From: Immersiella caudata
Taxonomy: Eukaryota; Ascomycota; Sordariomycetes; Sordariales; Lasiosphaeriaceae
Direction: 5' to 3'
DNA: 64,000 nucleotides
NCBI GenBank assembly: GCA_030512335.1
Contig: JAULSU010000002.1
Coordinates: forward strand, 3,348,001-3,412,000
Part shown: piece after piece, positions 40,322 through 51,082 of the stretch
Numbering within the stretch: the first letter of the stretch is position 1
Layout of the letters: each line of letters starts with the position of its first letter
Made by a program: the position numbers and the translations under genes
Notes under the pieces: model-generated
Databases searched by the model: none
Told to the model about the DNA's origin: nothing
Seen by the model: only the letters and a program-made list of their open reading frames with translations

Positions 40322-42847
40322 ATGTTGAGGCAAACATTGGTCCGCTCGGCTTGGCGGACCGGCAGACAGCAGGCCGCTGTGGCCGGAAGCCGCGCTTTCT
40401 CGGCAACAGCTCAAAGACCCGCAGAGGTCGAGCTCACAATTGGTGAGCATCCACCAACATAGCTGCCATTGGCATGCGAAATCGTGCTGACGAAGCCTAG
40501 ATGGAAAGAAGGTGTCGATTGAGGGTAGGAATTGTCTCTAGTGGATGTTGCGCGGCTGTTACTGACACGAAACAACAGCCGGGTCCGCGCTGATCCAGGC
40601 CTGCGAGAAGGCCGGCGTCACCATCCCAAGGTAGGATCCTGTCTATCCGAATGCCGTGGAGTGTCCAGCTAACAACTGCCTAGATACTGCTATCACGAGT
40701 GCGTCGATCATCGCGACCGTTCCGAGACCCTTCATGCGGGCCCACACGCTGACGATATCCCTCAACAGGAAGCTTATGATTGCAGGCAACTGCCGTATGT
40801 GCTTGGTTGAAGTTGAAAGAGCCCCGAAGCCCGTTGCATCATGCGCATGGCCCGTACAACCAGGCATGGTCGTCAAAACCAACTCTCCCCTCACGCACAA
40901 GGCCCGCGAAGGTGTGATGGAGTTCCTCCTCGCAAACCACCCCCTCGACTGCCCGATTTGCGACCAGGGAGGCGAATGCGACCTTCAGGACCAGTCTATG
41001 CGCTACGGCGCTGACCGCGGGCGATTTCACGAAATCGGGGGAAAACGGGCGGTAGAGGATAAGAACATTGGACCTCTGATCAAGACATCGATGAACCGAT
41101 GCATTCAGTGCACCAGATGCGTACGTTTCGCGAACGATGTCGCTGGTGCCCCTGAGCTGGGCTCGACCGGTCGTGGCAACGACCTCCAGATTGGTACCTA
41201 CCTGGAGCAGAACCTCGACACCGAGCTTTCCGGCAACGTCATCGACCTTTGCCCCGTTGGAGCTCTCACCTCCAAGCCCTATGCCTTCCGCGCACGACCC
41301 TGGGAACTGAAGAAGACGGAATCGATCGATGTTCTGGATGGTCTTGGTTCCAACATCCGTGTGGATTCGCGTGGCTTGGAGGTTATGCGTGTTCTTCCCC
41401 GCCTCAACGACGACGTGAATGAGGAGTGGATTAATGACAAGACCCGGTTCGCCTGCGACGGCCTCAAGACCCAGAGGCTCACCATTCCGCTGGTGCGCAG
41501 GGAAGGAAAACTCGAGCCTGCAAGTTGGGAGCAGGCTCTTACCGAGATCGGCCACGCGTTCCAGACGCTCGCCCCCAAAGGCGACGAGTTCAAGGTGATT
41601 GCTGGCCCGCTCACCGAGGTTGAGTCCATGGTCGCCATGAAGGACCTCGCCAACAAGCTTGGATCTGAGAACCTTGCCCTGGATCAGCCTGCTGGTAGCC
41701 AGCCTATCCCACACGGCATCGATGTCCGGTCCAACTACCTCTTCAACTCCAAGATCTGGGGTATTGAGTCCACTGACTGCATCCTCCTCGTCGGCACCAA
41801 CCCCAGGCACGAGGCTGCGGTTCTGAACGCTCGTATCAGAAAACAGTGGCTCCGCTCAGATCTTGAGATCGGTCTGGTTGGTGAGACTTTCGACTCGACC
41901 TTTGAGTTCGAGCATCTCGGAACCGATCTTGCTGCGCTTAAGAAGGCGCTTGCTGGTGATTTCGGAAAGAAGCTCCAGGCTGCCAAGAGGCCCATGATTA
42001 TCGTAGGCTCTGGCGTCACGGAGCACCCTGATGCTAAGGCTTTCTACGAGCTTGTCGGCAGCTTCGTCGACAAGAACGCTGCCAACTTTGTCACCGAGGA
42101 GTGGAACGGTTACAATGTCCTTCAGCGGTCCGCTTCCAGGGCTGGCGCTTTTGAGGTTGGCTTCGTGACCCCCTCGGCGGCCGTCGCTGAGACCAAACCC
42201 AAGTTCGTCTGGCTCCTCGGTGCCGATGAGTTCGATGAGGCTGAGATCCCGAAGGATGCCTTCATCGTGTACCAGGGTCACCATGGCGATAAGGGCGCGC
42301 AGATTGCGGATATTGTTCTGCCTGGTGCGGCTTACACTGAGAAGGCTGGCACCTACATCAACACAGAAGGCCGCGTGCAGACCACCCGGGCAGCTACTGG
42401 TCTCCCCGGCGCTGCCCGCACCGACTGGAAGATTATCCGCGCCGCGAGCGAGTTTCTCGGCGCTCCTCTCCCTTACGACGACCTCACTCAGCTGCGGGAT
42501 CGTATGTTGGAGATCAGCCCGGCGCTTACTGGCTACGATGTCGCTGAGCCGGTGGCACTCCCAGGACTCAGCAAGGTGCAGTTGGTTGATCAGAACAAGG
42601 GCGCCAAGTCTACTGGTGAGCCACTGAAGAAGGTTATCGAGAATTTTTACTTTACCGATGTCATCTCAAGAAGGTACGTTACACCTTATGGATAGTTAAC
42701 AGTCAGGGCCATTTGCTAACATGAACTAGCTCGCCGACAATGGCTCGCTGCTCGGTGGCCAAGGAGACCTGTGACCCAAGGACAAATCTTATGGCTCCGG
42801 GGATGGAGGAGGATAGGCCGATGGGTCAGGTCGCGTATGGAGCTTAG
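40322..42847 (+). CDS. nuo78: NADH:ubiquinone oxidoreductase 78 kDa (75 kDa-type) iron-sulfur subunit
   Basis: Largest subunit of the complex I peripheral arm in the mitochondrial matrix, carrying Fe-S clusters that pass electrons from NADH toward ubiquinone. Six exons (40322-40442, 40501-40524, 40579-40630, 40684-40698, 40769-42673, 42730-42847) give 744 residues, the length I recall for the Neurospora subunit. The presequence starts MLRQTLVRSAWRTGRQQ. The 2Fe-2S ligands (YCYHEKL, then NCRMCLVE) are rebuilt across a 15-nt exon. The HxxxCxxCxxxxxC cluster is HPLDCPICDQGGECDLQD, and CIQCTRCVRF begins the next set. The molybdopterin-oxidoreductase-like domain follows. Four small introns crowd the first 450 bases. 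No lesion is seen. Confidence 0.97.
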
Positions 42848-43395
42848 ACAAAAGAATGGGGAAGGGTTAAAATGAAGATATCAGCCAATGGCAGTTACCA
42901 GAGGCAATAGAAGCGGAGGTGGAGTTGTCTATAGCGCTGAGTGGCGGACGGGCCCGCCTTTTTCCGTTTGTGCCTAGGAGTTTGTACATATACGGAGTGT
43001 GGGCAACGTGAAGTAAATATGATATTTTTTTGCGTCGGCGTATTTCGCTTAAGTCAGTGTGTGGCTCCTCGTCTGGCAGGGTTGTGTGGAGTGTTGACAT
43101 ATCCCAGCGTGCACATCCCACACATTCTCCAGCGGCGCATGTTCAGTTATATGGCTAGTCACGTAGCGAACAGCATCAAACATCGCCACCAATGAAACAC
43201 ACTGGTATCAACATCTCACTTATGATATGGTACATTGGTGCCCTTCGCGAAACCGAATAAAAAACAACGCCGAACCGCCACCTTTCCTAACCCTTCATTC
43301 CATACAGTGTCAGTATCGTAACGCCCGCCCTAGTACCGAACCCAAAGAAACACTGCTTTCCCAACCATCAACCAAGGGGGACCAAGGCATACCAA
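42848..43395. other. Convergent 3' region
   Basis: 548 bases where the complex I gene and the Swp73 gene both end. No gene seen. Confidence 0.55.
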
Positions 43396-45558
43396 CTAGC
43401 GATTGCCCGGTTGCTTAGACAGAAGCACATTGATGCTCTCCCTTGCGTTGGCGGTGTTCCAAATACTGTCCCGACCACCCTTGCGCCACTCGTCACCCGT
43501 TGCTGTCTCGCCGCCGCCACGCGTTGCCTCCCCTGTGATGACCTCGAGATCGCGCTTCTGCGAACTAAGCCAGCTGCGCACGAAATGGACAGGGTCATCA
43601 CACATGGATGTGAGGAAGGTATGTTTTGCCTTGTGCGTGGCGATGGCTTGGACCAGAACGCCGAGGTCCTTGTCGATGTCGGCGACCTTCTTGAGCATTG
43701 AGGCGTACTGCGTGCTGTAGATGAAGGGGGCCAGCTTGGCGCGCAGTGGATCGTCAACGGCGACGCGGATGTCGTAGATGGTTGGTTTGGGGTCCTTGTG
43801 GAACTCCTGGTCGACGCGGATCGTATACGCGAGCTTGACTGGCGGGAGTGCCTTCAGGTGAGGTGTGACGTATTCGTTGAGGAGAGGGATATTACCGGAG
43901 TCTTTCTTGATCAACTGCTGCTGGTCAGTGACAGATCCCTTCTTCGTGGAAATGTCAAACTTACGTTCTTGAGAAGATCATCACATCGGAAATTCCGTTT
44001 CTCCTCATCTTCTTGAAGACCCATGAGCTTCACATACTCCCACAGCCCCATGACAGCCTCCTGCCGCGTGGCCTCGCGCATGTCGACGATCTCAGCAAGC
44101 TCGTCGCTGAGCTCAAAACGCTCTGGGTCCTCGTGTCGGTACAGGTTGATCGTAATGTTAGTATTCTCGTCCCCGTTCCTCTTGAATGTGAGCTCGTCGA
44201 AGTCGGCCATGGCGGGAAGGTTGGAGCCTGCGGGTGTTCGCTCAGGTTTCTTCCACTCAACACTCGCATCGTTGGCCGGACGCCCAGACTTGGAGCGGTC
44301 GAACTCGACCGTCAAGGCCTTGAAGAAGTGTGAGAATCTGGAGCGCTGGCCGGGTCTGGCAGAGACAGGTTTCGCCTTGGCCTTAGCAGGGCTGTCCGTA
44401 TCCATCTTGTCCCCGTCCGCCTCGCCGCCAGCCTTGGCTTCCTCCTCTTCCTTGTCGGCCTCATCGTCATCGTCGAGCAGTCGGCCTTCGATCCTTACAC
44501 GGTACGAGGATTCGAGGTTCCCAGAAAAGTCAAAACTATCGACGTTCAACCCATTCGTCTGCCAGAACTGATCCTCCACCGTGTTGCTGACCCAGATCCG
44601 CAAAGTCTTGTATCGCTGCGGCCATGCGCATCAGCTTGCCGTTCAACCTCCCCCCGAACCGAGCGCCAACATACCTTTGCGTTCCTGCTGACAGTATCCA
44701 CAATATCAAGCCTCTTTCGCGTCATGGTAGCATCGAGGCGACGCTCCAAGTCCCGCAGCTTCTTGTACGAGACGGCGACAACGCCATCGTCCACGCATGC
44801 CTCCTCGATGCCGTCGGGCAGATTCTTATCGGTGGGTCTCGCGCTGCGCAGCTTCGCATTGTGAAGCGCTGCCTTTTGCTGCTCTTGCTGCTGGTTGATC
44901 TGTGCCTGCGTCATCGGAACCTGGTGATGAGGACCGGCCGACATCATGGGGCCTGGCATCGTGAATCAAGAAATGTCAGATAGCCGCTTTCCCAACAAGC
45001 CTTTTCCTTGGAATGAAAATAGAAAAGGATGGGCAGGTCCAGATAAAAACGAGGGCCGTGTGCAATGGTGGAATTCCCCGCTGCTGCTGCCGTTGCCAAA
45101 GTGGAGGTTCTGCTTCTTTGTCTTACGTCCATGCGCCGGAGGGCCGAGGTGAGAGCCCGGTACGTAGATCAGGCTTTCCTTTTTGTCACGCGCGCGACCG
45201 ACGGGCAGAGTACGCGGCAGCACAGGAAGAAACGACCGAACGCTTTGCTCCACAGGCAAATCTCGGGATTGGCAAAAGCGGAGTGGGCGCCACGGCGGCG
45301 ACCGAGTGACAAGCGCGTGTTGACCTTCAGGGAAGCTCCAAGCCCGGGGAACGAGTCGCGCAGCTGGCAGGTGGGAATTGAAACGGGCTGGAATCAAAAA
45401 TACCCCGGATGACAATGACGACGTCGTAGGTTTTTCACCAACGACTATCCATAAAGAGAGAAGTGCCACTCACCAATGCCACCACGGCGTTGTGGGACAT
45501 GTTGTCCCCCAGTCCTCGGCGGCCCATGTGGTGCATGTCCGCGGTAGTGCGGCTGCAT
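43396..45558 (-). CDS. SWI/SNF (RSC) complex subunit of the Swp73/Rsc6/BAF60 family
   Basis: Accessory subunit of ATP-dependent chromatin remodelling complexes in the nucleus. Four exons (45558-45474, 44952-44675, 44615-43965, about 43914-43396) give about 510 residues. A short first exon (start MQPHYRGHAPHGPP, ending RRGGI) is joined by a 521-nt intron to GPMMSAGPHHQ; a Met at 44959 just before the second exon is intronic. The Gln-rich segment, RLDIVDTVSRNAKRYKTLRIWVSNTVE and the central SWIB-type region (FELSDELAEIVDMREATRQE, VMGLWEYVKLMGLQ) match the family. Intron 3 ends in tandem CAG triplets (CCAGCAGCAG), so the join may vary by one or two Gln. The acidic linker DDDDEADKEEEE is typical. 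Confidence 0.9.
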
Positions 45559-46200
45559 CGTTCACCAGTTGCTGGGCCCGTTTACGTCTGACAAGAAATT
45601 TCTGGTATGTTCGTCTCGTTGATGAGGCGCGCGGGGGGCTGCCGGCATTGGCGTTTTGTCCTTTGTCAAGCGCGTCGATCGCGTCGTGGTTCTTTCAGAC
45701 TGGCTGGTGTGGAGTCTCAGGATAAAATTCGCCAGGCCATCTCCCTACCACCCAGATTTTCCTTGGCGGGCCGTTGCGAGCACCTGCGCTGGACAGGAAA
45801 TTGGATCTCTAAACTACACCAGCTGCCAAGGCTCCCACTCAGCCCTTATTGCAAGTCATCGTACGGCTGTCAAAGATTTCAAACTGTATTTTCGAGTAAA
45901 ATTATCTATTTTAGAGCCCTAGTAAGTAGTCTCCCCGCCAATGACTTGTCATCCAACGTCTTCCGTGGAGGCATAAACTCTATTTTTCGTACACGCCAAG
46001 GATCGCTTTGATGCCGGTCACATGATCGAGACCGAACGAACAAACTGCGAAGCCCCTTCCCTTTGCTGAATACGCAAACAATGTTAGCTGAATGTACCGC
46101 CATCTATCTACATGCATCCTCGGAACAAAAGTGATGTCCGCTTGAACACAGAGAACTGAAGACCAAAAAAATATGGGTGGATGCCATGTTCACAAAAGTA
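45559..46200. other. Promoter of the Swp73 gene and flank of tRNA-Gly
   Basis: About 640 bases; no gene seen. Confidence 0.5.
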
Positions 46201-46271
46201 TGCATCAGCCGTGAATCGAACACGGGGCCCATCGATGGCAACGATGGATTTTACCACTAAACCACTGATGC
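46201..46271 (-). tRNA. tRNA-Gly (anticodon GCC)
   Basis: Read on the minus strand, 71 nt form a full cloverleaf. Acceptor GCATCAG pairs perfectly with CTGATGC and the discriminator is A. The D-arm contains GGTTTAGTGGTAAAATCC, the anticodon arm ATCGTTGCCATCGAT presents GCC, and the T-arm is CCGTGTTCGATTCACGG. There is no intron. It decodes GGC/GGU. Confidence 0.95.
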
Positions 46272-46514
46272 TTTCTTATTCGTTGACTTACGTTAGTCTA
46301 ATCGGCTCCAAGGCATAGTTTCTTGCAACTCACAAGCAACCGATCAGGGCGGCGGCATCAGCAGAGGCTAGGTTATCCCGCTATCATCTGAACGACTATC
46401 TCTAGATGACTGTCCCCATTGAGGCTATGTTTGTTCTAGTTGTGTAGATGGTACCAACTCGTTCCAAAGTCAAGTACATTAGACCTTTTCCCAAAACCTT
46501 TGCCTCTTCCCATG

Positions 46515-49500
46515 TTAGTCGGATGCGTGTGCCTCGAACTCCTCTCCCTCGCCATATCCATCCGCAACCTGCTCCAGACGGACTTTCTCCAGCTTTTGCG
46601 TGATGTAAGTATGCAGGTGTTCATCCGCCTCCTGCCTCTCCCGAAGCCTATCGGCATCGATGCCCAAAATATTTGGGTAGGCCATCGATCCCTTTCGTGT
46701 AGGGAAGTCTCCATCAGCCTCATCGTCGTAGCCGTTGAGATCATTAGAGTCAAAGTCGCTACGGGTCGCAATGGAACGTGTCGTTGAGCTACGTCGCAAG
46801 CGAGGCATATTCGGCGACATAACTGGCGACTTGGGAGTTTGAGCCCCTCCGACGTGTCGGTGCAGAATGTCGTCAAAATAGTGTGACATGCCAACTGAAG
46901 GCGTTCGCGGAGTCTGAGGAAGTCGGCAGTTGACACTGGCAGAAGTTGTTAGCATCCAACTATAACCATAACTGAACCAAGGGAGGCCTCACCCTGTGTC
47001 GTGAATCATTCTCGCAATCAAGCCAGTCCATCCACACTGATGCGTTGCACCAAGGCCACGGCCGTTATCGCCGTCGAAGAACTCATAGAACCAAAGATAG
47101 TCTCTCCAGTTCGGGTCAAAATCCAGGATATCGTCCCCGCCGTTGATTGAGCGACGGCCGTCATCACCTCTCGCAAACAAATGCTGCAAGCGATGCTGAA
47201 TTTCCTCAGAAACATGGCCCAGATGCATCATGTCTCCGGAGCCAACCGGACACTCCACTTGCAGCTCCTGGCCGAAGTAGAGGTAAAACCGCTGGAGCGA
47301 TTCAACAAGGAGGAAGTTGACACACAGCCAGATCGGGCCTCGCCAGTTGCTGTTGCCACCGAACAGACCGCTGTCGGAGTCGCCAGGGACATACCCAACC
47401 CTAAAAGTCTGGCCGTTGACCTCCATCGAGTACGGGTGCTCTTTGTGGTACTTCGAAAGCGAACGGATACCATGCGGACTGAAAAACTCATCTTCATCCA
47501 GCATGCGCTCCAGAATCTTCGCCAGCCGGTCTTTGCTGACCAGAGAGAGGAGAATTCTGTTGCCCTTGCCACGCTTAGCGATGCTGTGCATAGTTCGCTC
47601 AGCAACGTCGGATCGGTTTTTGATAAACCATTCCACGCGCCTCTTGAAGCTAGGAAGCCGGTTGATGAGCTCCGGCTCCAGGGTAAGAGTGGCGTAAAGA
47701 GGGATCAGTCCAACGAGGGACCTGACCGGGAGCTGCTGAATCCAAGGGCCTCCCCACGAGATAGCATCGTAGTAGAACCCGTCTTGCTCGTTCCACAGCG
47801 ACTGCTCGTCCTTTTGCCCCATTCTCCATGTCATCGCGTCGCTGATGAGGATGAAGTGCTCGAAGAACTTGGTAGCAATGTCCTCGTAAATGCGGCGGTG
47901 TTTCGCAAGCTCCAGTGCGATGTTCAACATGTTGAGACAATAGAAAGCCATCCAGCCCGTGCTGTCAGCCTGCTCGAGGGTACCTCCCGTGGGTAGCGGT
48001 TCTGAACGATTGAACAGCCCGATGTTGTCCAGACCCAAGAAGCCACCCTCGAAGACGTTCTTGCCGTCAACATCTTTTCGGTTGACCCACCACGTAAAGT
48101 TCATCAACAACTTTTGGAATACCCGTTCGAGGAAGTCAAGATCCTGCCTTCCATACAGCTTGCGTTCAATCTTGAATACGCGGAACGTCGCCCAGGCGTG
48201 CACCGGCGGGTTCACGTCGCTGAAGTTCCACTCGTACCTAGACTCAGTCAGTCCCTGGGCCCCGAATTCATGCTATCCAACTTACGCAGGGAGCTGGCCA
48301 TTCGGATGGCAGTACCACTCTCGAGTGAAAAGATCGAGCTGCTTCTTGGCGAAATCTGGGTCGATCATGGCCAACGTGATGCAGTGAAAGCTAGTATCCC
48401 AGGCGGCAAAAAAGGGATATTCCCAGGAGTCTGGCATGGACAAAATATCGTCACAGTGAAGATGTCTCCACGCTTGGTTGCGAATGCCCTTTCGACAAGC
48501 CGGGGGAGGAGGCTGGCTTGGATCGCCATTTGCCCACTCCTCCCAGATGAAGAGATAATGTTGCTTGCACCACATCATCCCGGCAAATGCTTGACGCTGG
48601 ATGTTGCGGAGGTCATCCGCCATAGGCAAGGGGCTGATGTGATAGTAAAAGTCATCGGCCTCTTCCCTTTTCTTCTCGATCAGGTCGTCAAACACTTCTT
48701 CGTCCAAGAAGGTATCCGCCCTCTTCGAAATACGGAAGCGAACGACTACTTTTGTTAGCAGGCGACAGAAAAATCTACCAGCGTGGCCATACCTGCGCAA
48801 TCCCCCGGGGCTACACCGCCAGCTTCGTTGAATGAAAACCATGCGGCCGACTTGGTTCCAGTCTTGGCCGGGTTTACCGCCCCCTTCTCACCATCAACAA
48901 TGTGGCGGTGAAAGGCATCCTTGACGTAGGACTGTTCGTTCTTTCCACCATATAGAAGGTTGACGTTGGTGTCGTTTTCGGTGAACAGCAACTCCGGTTG
49001 GACGTCCTGCCCACTAGGCCCCACGCCCGGAGAGGGTGAAAGAAGGAAGTAGCGGTCTCCTAGCGCGTGATGCCTCGTTTTGATCAAATTGTCGTCGTAA
49101 AGTCCCAGCTTGGGCTTTTTGTCGGGCGACTCGCGACCCCAAGACCAAGTATTCCGGAACCACACTTGTGGGATGATATGGAGTGGCGCGGGCTCTGGGC
49201 CTCTGTTCCATGCAGTAACTCGGAAGAGGAGCCCATCCGGGTCGTCATCTTCCTTCGCCGTCTCGATGAAGATATCCCAATATCGATCGTCGCTGAAGAC
49301 ACCAGTGTCAAGGATCTGGTATTCTTTGTCTTCCTTGGTCCGCTTTGCATTCTCCTTCAACAAGTCCTCATACGGAAACGCCCTCTGTGGGTACTTGTAG
49401 AGATACTTCATGTATGAGTGCTACACCGTGTAAGCTTAAATGTTCATCAGCCCAAGTGACACATCCTACCGTCTAGCGGAAACAAATGTTAGCCAATGGT

Positions 49501-50126
49501 ACCCTCGTTGTATTCCATAGTCTCTTCAAACTCACAGGTGTGTTGTCCAGGTGGAAGTGAGCCTCTTTGATACTCTCGCCATGGTTTCCCTGCGGATTGG
49601 AGAGACCGAATAACCTCTCCTTCAGAAAGGGGCTACGGCGAGTTAGCGACTTTCCAATAACCCAACATGCCTCAAACCCCCATTCTTACTCCTTCTCGTT
49701 CCAAAATGAGAACGCGATATTCTGGAAGCCGTGCGTATCGCAGACACCCGCAATACCATCTTCGCCCCATCGGTACGTGCGGGACCTCGCATGGTCGTGT
49801 GGAAAGTCTAAAAGCATAAAATCGCTGTGTGAGCCAGCCACACCTTGCATGGTGCATCAGAGGAACATCGGTTGGAAAAAAAAAGAGGGAACCCACGACT
49901 CCAGGCATCGCCATCGGCGCTATAGTCCTCTCTCACTACAATTGGCGCGTTAGCAATGAGAACAATGGCTATTGTAGGTTCGCAATGGGCAGCAGCACTT
50001 ACCCGTCGCCCATTGTCTCTCCGCCACATAAGGCCCCCACTTCTTCCAGTACTTGACGCGGTTGCGATCCTCTTTCAACCGCTTCTCCTCCTCGGTCAGG
50101 TACTCGTGGTTGTCAAAGACGACCAT
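46515..50126 (-). CDS. Cytosolic GH63-type (MGH1-like) glucosidase with phospho-tail
   Basis: Nine exons (50126-50003, 49935-49897, 49807-49690, 49632-49536, 49472-49470, 49420-48793, 48748-48286, 48237-46993, 46935-46515) give 1045 residues in one frame. There is no signal peptide, so it is probably cytosolic, unlike ER glucosidase I. The (alpha/alpha)6-barrel glycosidase family is shown by VREDYSADGDAWS, HARSRTYRWGEDGIAGVC, HSYMKYLYKYPQ, PLHIIPQVWFRNTWSWG, WDTSFH (about 452-457, acid region), FGGNSNWRGPIW and HQCGWTGLIARMI. Bacterial relatives are called glucosidases; the substrate is unknown. Exon 5 is only 3 nt (ACG), restoring the Thr of the conserved TPTHSYMK. The last exon adds about 140 residues with repeated Thr/Ser-Pro sites (QTPRTPS, QTPKSPVMSP) and RRSSTTRS, a likely kinase target. 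Confidence 0.88.
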
Positions 50127-51082
50127 TTTTTTTCTCGCGCGAATACGTCAAGGTACTGACGAGGAGCGGTGTGTTTCGTATCGGCGCTTCTGGGTCTTCC
50201 GGATGTCGGAGCTTGCCAGTGGCGGGACACAGCTTTAGACAAGGACGGAGATGCGTGCAAATCAGCTGGACAAGCACCTTGAAACGAATTGGCTAGAGTT
50301 ATGTGCAACCGGCCCAGGAATCCAGAGAGAAGGAAAAGGCGGAGAGAGAAAGAAACAGCTTAAAGTGGCTGGTGTAGGTTCTGACAGCCGCCCTGAGCTA
50401 AGCAACCATGGTGGGGAGGTGCAGGCGATAAAGGTGGTGGGGTTCAGCACACATACCCCTTCGCCCCCCCTTCAAGGTGCAAGTGTTTGTTGGTTGCAGC
50501 CCGACTTGCCAAGCTGGCGTGGTACCAACGCAGACTGACGTCACGATGTCCCAGTGCCCCTGGCCTAGATTGCGATTGACAGGGGTCACTGTGCGACAGC
50601 GAGCCCCTGGATGGCGACGTGTTCATCGCGATAACTGCCTGACTTGGAACGGCGGGGCATGAATTAGCGTAATCTGGAGATTGTTGATACCAGTAAACTA
50701 GAGCCCAATGAGAACACCCTGGAAAGATCACAGTGTAGCCTTGCCCTCGGATGAGGCGGAAATGCGCCAATGCCCAAGGTGAATCATCAGCAACCAGCGA
50801 TTCAGAAGTCACACAGTTGCCGGGCACAGAAACGATACCAGCAACGTCAATTAACAAATGATTTGCTCTAGTAAAATCTACTTACGCATCGCTTGCGGTA
50901 TCTGCCCAACGCCAGAAAAAAAACTAGTCACGAACTACTCCATTAACTGAAAAGCCCGTCCCGCTTCCATGATCAACGCTATAAGAGCTTTCGCTCCAGA
51001 TTCGCGACGGATGCTGCCCTGTGGCCGAAGTCCGTTGCCGTCGCGGTCGTTTGTAGGCCCGTGCCGTAATTTGACGCTTCGC
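50127..51082. other. Promoter of the glucosidase gene and 3' flank of ptc5
   Basis: About 960 bases; no gene seen. It contains a CRE-type site at 50536-50543. Confidence 0.5.
50536..50543. promoter_or_regulatory. Palindromic CRE/ATF site TGACGTCA
   Basis: A perfect TGACGTCA about 410 bases before the glucosidase ATG. It is a bZIP (ATF/CREB) recognition sequence; use here is inferred from position only. Confidence 0.3.

Noticed and set aside
40839..41810. 323-codon antisense open frame
   Set aside because: Lies wholly opposite the strongly supported complex I 78 kDa subunit; a codon-bias shadow with no family features.
44546..44959. Met at 44959 as the start of the Swp73-type protein
   Set aside because: The upstream exon 45558-45474 joins in phase at GGI/GPMM and gives the family-like N-terminus; the ATG lies just inside the intron before the acceptor.
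47181..47996. 271-codon plus-strand open frame
   Set aside because: Antisense shadow of the glucosidase gene, whose spliced frame and motifs are clear.
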